This document shows, piece after piece, positions 6,004 to 8,355 of a DNA stretch of 8,355 nt. The stretch is taken from assembly GCA_027030285.1 (NCBI GenBank), contig JALVFC010000414.1, positions 1-8,355 of the forward strand, read 5' to 3'. This DNA is from Thiotrichaceae bacterium (GTDB taxonomy: Bacteria > Pseudomonadota > Gammaproteobacteria > Thiotrichales > Thiotrichaceae). Both the position numbers and the translations under genes were made by a program. Below the pieces are notes generated by a model. The model was not told where the DNA came from and made no database searches. It saw only the letters and a list, made by a program, of their open reading frames with translations. How positions within the stretch are numbered: the first letter of the stretch is position 1; the number at the start of each line of letters is the position of its first letter.

Positions 6004-6391
6004 TTATTTTCCACTATTTGCATTTATCTTGCTGGGCTATTGGGGGCTGCATATGATTGGCTTTTTCCCAAAAAATGTGAATGTTGTCATCTTCCATCTT
6101 GGTTTGCCTTCTGGAGCTGTCTGGAAACCAACCTATGGTGATCTCATAGTTATTTTGGGTATTTTTGTTCTGTTTGTAGAACTTTTCAAATCTACTCGTA
6201 CTTCTACTACATCTATCATCGACCATATACTGTCAACCTTTGTTCTGGTTGCTTTTCTGGTGTTCTGGTTGATTTATCCCTGGGCAGGTAATTCTTATTT
6301 TATGATTCTGACCCTCATGACTTTTCTGGATGTCTTGGCTGGATTTACCATCACCATTTCTGCAGCTAAAAGAGATATCGGAATTGGCTAG
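5987..6391 (+). CDS. Small four-helix membrane protein of unknown function
   Basis: A 134-residue hydrophobic protein that I do not recognise. Predicted membrane segments are at about 6-27, 50-67, 77-99 and 103-126, and both ends seem likely to be cytoplasmic. The first loop (about 28-49, with PKN and PSGAVWKPTYGD) is polar and Pro/Gly-containing. The short basic loop FKSTRTSTTS (67-76) favours a cytoplasmic position between helices 2 and 3, and AAKRD follows helix 4. There is no cleavable signal, catalytic motif or cysteine pair. ATGs at 5987 and 5990 are both possible, with AGGA at 5973-5976. It lies between two divergent large envelope-protein genes and 157 bases before the second. I see no clear terminator after it, so read-through into the downstream gene is possible. 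Confidence 0.7.
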   Translation: MMKVLNYFPLFAFILLGYWGLHMIGFFPKNVNVVIFHLGLPSGAVWKPTYGDLIVILGIFVLFVELFKSTRTSTTSIIDHILSTFVLVAFLVFWLIYPWAGNSYFMILTLMTFLDVLAGFTITISAAKRDIGIG

Positions 6392-6548
6392 CACAGGTGT
6401 ATATCAAATGAGTTGCAGCGGCTTTACTCTTCTTGAGCAATCTATCAGGTCGAAATCGATTTAGAAGGTATGTTGAAATCTGTATCAGTTTTAAAATCCC
6501 GGGGCAATAAATTCGCCTTGAGAATGTAATGAATTTAGAGAACATATT

Positions 6549-8355
6549 ATGAAAAAAGAAATTCGGGTTAGTTTATTAGGTGGCTTGGTCGCGCTATTGA
6601 CAGGGAGTGTATGGGCTCATGATTGTCAGCCCGGTTTTATTTCGTCAAAAGTTACAGACAATACGTCTGCTTTCAGGATGCCTGTGCTTAAAGTAAATTC
6701 AACGGAATTAAGTGAGAGTTTATACAGACCAGTATCTCCTACTCCACCGGTACCCCCGGTTCTTGAAGTGCCAGGTCAATGGCCTCCTCAAATGACTGCG
6801 GATGCGGGAAATCAACCGCTGGTGCCTGTCCAGCCAGTATTTCCACCGCTATCTCAACCACAACTCTCCCCCGCCTTAACCTCTTTTCCTCCTCCACCAA
6901 TGCCTTCCATGCCAGAGGATATGGAACAACCGAAAGCACCAGAATTAATGTCTGATTCTGGCTCGGTCAAGCCGGTTGGCTCTACAGGCACTGGGGTATT
7001 TCCAGAGCACCATGCAGAGCAGAAAATGGGGCAGGGAGCATTAATGCCTCCACCACCCATGCCATTGCAGGGAGGGGTATTTCCACCTCCGCCAATGCCG
7101 TTGACTAGTGGTGTCATGCCGCCGCCCATGCCAATGAATACCGGAGTGATGCCGTTGCCACCGGTGCCTCTGGCTCCTGCAATGCCAGCAGGAATGCTCC
7201 CACCTGGCGCGGTGCCAGTTATGCCAGTTGAATTTTTGGCTTCACCAATGGCTCTGGAAAGTGGTCAGTTTCCACTTCAACAACCTGTGCCACCAGCTTT
7301 TTTACCTCCGCCCGCTTTTATCCCTCCGGCGATGCCAGGAGTATTCCCTCTGCCTATGGCTCCTCCTGCTCCCCTTGTGTTTGCACCTATGCCACCTATG
7401 CCACCTATGCCGATGCAGGCTCCAGTGCCTGCCATGAAAGTTCCCCAGCCTGCAGCTGCCCCAGTGCAGAATATGACACCATCAGTACCAGAAATGCTGA
7501 AACAGCCGCAGGAGGTTCATAAGCCAGCTATGGTTAAACCACCTGTTGCAGTAACTCCTTTGCTGAATACGGCACAGGACGAAAAAAACAAAATACTTGA
7601 AGAGCTAAAAGCTCAGCAGGCAAAGTTAATTGCCGATATGAAAGCGGCGACATCGGATGAAGATAAAGATGGTGTGGTAAATATTTCAGATCAGTGTGCT
7701 AATACTCCTGAAGGGGTTTTTGTTGATATCCATGGCTGTAAAGCAGATAGCGACAAAGATGGTGTGACTGACAATCTGGATCAGTGTATGGCAACCCCAC
7801 AGGGTAGCCCAGTTAATGATAAAGGGTGTCCTATTGATTCAGATAAGGATGGTGTTGCTGATATAGAAGACAAGTGTTTGCAAACACCTGAAAATACACG
7901 TGTCGATGCCACAGGCTGTGCGCTGGATTCGGATAATGATGGTGTTATAGATTTACGTGATCAATGTCCTGCCTCACCAGCTGGTATACCTGTTGATAAC
8001 AGGGGCTGTTCTGCTGATCTTGACAATGATGGTGTTATTGATATTCATGATCATTGCCTGGAAACACCGCAAGGTACACTCGTGAATGCTGAAGGCTGTC
8101 CGGTAGATAATGACCGGGATGGTGTGGCAGATATACAGGATAAATGCCCGGATTCACCTGAAGGCTCAGCGGTCAATGCAGAAGGTTGTCCGCTGGATAG
8201 TGACAAGGATGGTGTTGCAGATGCACAGGATAAATGCCCGGATTCGCCTGAAGGCTCAGCGGTCAATGCCGAAGGTTGTCCAGCAGATAGCGACAACGAT
8301 GGTGTCGTAGATGCACAGGATAAATGTCCAGATTCACCCGCAGGATCAGCGGTCA
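6549..8355 (+). CDS. Secreted Pro/Met-rich protein with thrombospondin type 3 repeats (3' end outside window)
   Basis: The frame is open from the ATG at 6549 to the last base, 602 codons without a stop. A signal peptide MKKEIRVSLLGGLVALL...VWA is probably cleaved before HDCQPG (about residue 23). Residues 61-340 are about 30% proline (84 of 280) and nearly 10% methionine (27), with no cysteine: an extended, low-complexity spacer with PPPMP motifs. A short charged helix (344-367, EKNKILEELKAQQAKL) leads to thrombospondin type 3 repeats from residue 370. There are seven complete 30-residue units and part of an eighth, each with D.D.DGV.D calcium ligands and two cysteines. In known proteins TSP3 repeats often precede a C-terminal OmpA peptidoglycan-binding domain, so I expect one beyond the window. 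The ribosome site is weak (GAGA about 6537-6540). Function inferred: cell-wall-linked, calcium-stabilised envelope protein. Confidence 0.85.
   Translation, partial: MKKEIRVSLLGGLVALLTGSVWAHDCQPGFISSKVTDNTSAFRMPVLKVNSTELSESLYRPVSPTPPVPPVLEVPGQWPPQMTADAGNQPLVPVQPVFPPLSQPQLSPALTSFPPPPMPSMPEDMEQPKAPELMSDSGSVKPVGSTGTGVFPEHHAEQKMGQGALMPPPPMPLQGGVFPPPPMPLTSGVMPPPMPMNTGVMPLPPVPLAPAMPAGMLPPGAVPVMPVEFLASPMALESGQFPLQQPVPPAFLPPPAFIPPAMPGVFPLPMAPPAPLVFAPMPPMPPMPMQAPVPAMKVPQPAAAPVQNMTPSVPEMLKQPQEVHKPAMVKPPVAVTPLLNTAQDEKNKILEELKAQQAKLIADMKAATSDEDKDGVVNISDQCANTPEGVFVDIHGCKADSDKDGVTDNLDQCMATPQGSPVNDKGCPIDSDKDGVADIEDKCLQTPENTRVDATGCALDSDNDGVIDLRDQCPASPAGIPVDNRGCSADLDNDGVIDIHDHCLETPQGTLVNAEGCPVDNDRDGVADIQDKCPDSPEGSAVNAEGCPLDSDKDGVADAQDKCPDSPEGSAVNAEGCPADSDNDGVVDAQDKCPDSPAGSAV
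7047..7151 (+). repeat. 36-bp tandem repeats encoding PPPPMPL..GV units
   Basis: Residues 167-178, 179-190 and 191-201 of the Pro/Met-rich protein read PPPPMPLQGGVF, PPPPMPLTSGVM and PPPMPMNTGVM: a 12-residue unit repeated three times, the last one residue shorter. The DNA copies have drifted. Confidence 0.75.
7386..7412 (+). repeat. Three 9-bp tandem copies of CCTATGCC[A/G]
   Basis: CCTATGCCA, CCTATGCCA and CCTATGCCG follow one another directly and encode Pro-Met-Pro three times. The near identity suggests recent slippage within the proline/methionine-rich segment. The length is a multiple of three, so copy-number change would keep the frame. Confidence 0.8.
7656..8355 (+). repeat. 90-bp tandem repeats encoding thrombospondin type 3 units
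   Basis: Units begin at 7656, 7746, 7836, 7926, 8016, 8106, 8196 and 8286, with an exact 90-base period and no indels; the eighth is cut by the window end. The consensus is D-S-D-x-D-G-V-x-D...D-K-C-P-x-S-P-x-G..V....GC.. with cysteines at unit positions 14 and 28. Units 6 and 7 differ at about 12 of 90 bases by my count, while the first units are far more diverged. The array therefore grows more uniform toward its 3' side. Confidence 0.93.

Noticed and set aside
6739..7129. Minus-strand frames with Gly-Gly-Met-rich translations
   Set aside because: They are the antisense of the Pro/Met-rich coding sequence, which is supported by a signal peptide and TSP3 repeats in frame.
8051..8310. Frames in both strands within the 90-bp repeats
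   Set aside because: Their periodicity comes from the TSP3 repeats, whose frame carries the calcium motifs.
7656..8355. CRISPR-like regular repetition
   Set aside because: The period is 90 bases of coding sequence with no short repeat/spacer alternation; it is a protein repeat.

Overview
The window looks like a chromosomal segment of a Gram-negative bacterium, most likely a gammaproteobacterium. The reasons are a ZnuB-type metal permease, a SixA phosphatase, a ScsD-like membrane-anchored thioredoxin and two large outer-membrane or periplasmic proteins built from OmpA-family parts. Base composition is moderate and all genes use ordinary ATG starts. I cannot name the genus from sequence alone.

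Left part, 1-1782, plus strand: the 3' end of a znuB-like zinc/manganese ABC permease (its 5' end lies outside the window), then a sixA-like phosphohistidine phosphatase, then a small COG2426 / 'small multidrug export' membrane protein. Short gaps and common orientation suggest co-transcription, although a hairpin sits between the second and third genes. A convergent gene at 1794-2324 on the minus strand encodes a periplasm-facing, membrane-tethered thioredoxin-fold protein with a CPIC active site.

Middle part, 2443-5288, minus strand: a strong hairpin terminator, then a large mosaic envelope protein of about 918 residues. It has a signal peptide, a probable beta-barrel, an OmpA-type peptidoglycan-binding domain in the middle flanked on both sides by Tyr-Lys-rich repeats, and four tandem Ig-like (Big_9/cadherin-like) domains joined by Gly/Asn linkers. 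Placing the OmpA domain centrally with an Ig-like tail is the most unusual gene architecture here.

Right part, 5289-8355: a roughly 700-base divergent intergenic region with a perfect 8-bp inverted repeat close to the large gene, and a 159-bp near-full-length palindrome that resembles a MITE or similar non-autonomous element. A small four-helix membrane protein of unknown function (5987-6391) follows. Last comes a secreted protein starting at 6549 that runs off the window end: signal peptide, about 280 residues rich in Pro and Met, a short helix, then at least eight 30-residue thrombospondin type 3 (calcium-binding) repeats. By family precedent this protein may continue into a C-terminal OmpA domain, which would make the two divergent large genes a pair of peptidoglycan-anchored, calcium-binding envelope proteins. 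That last step is inference.
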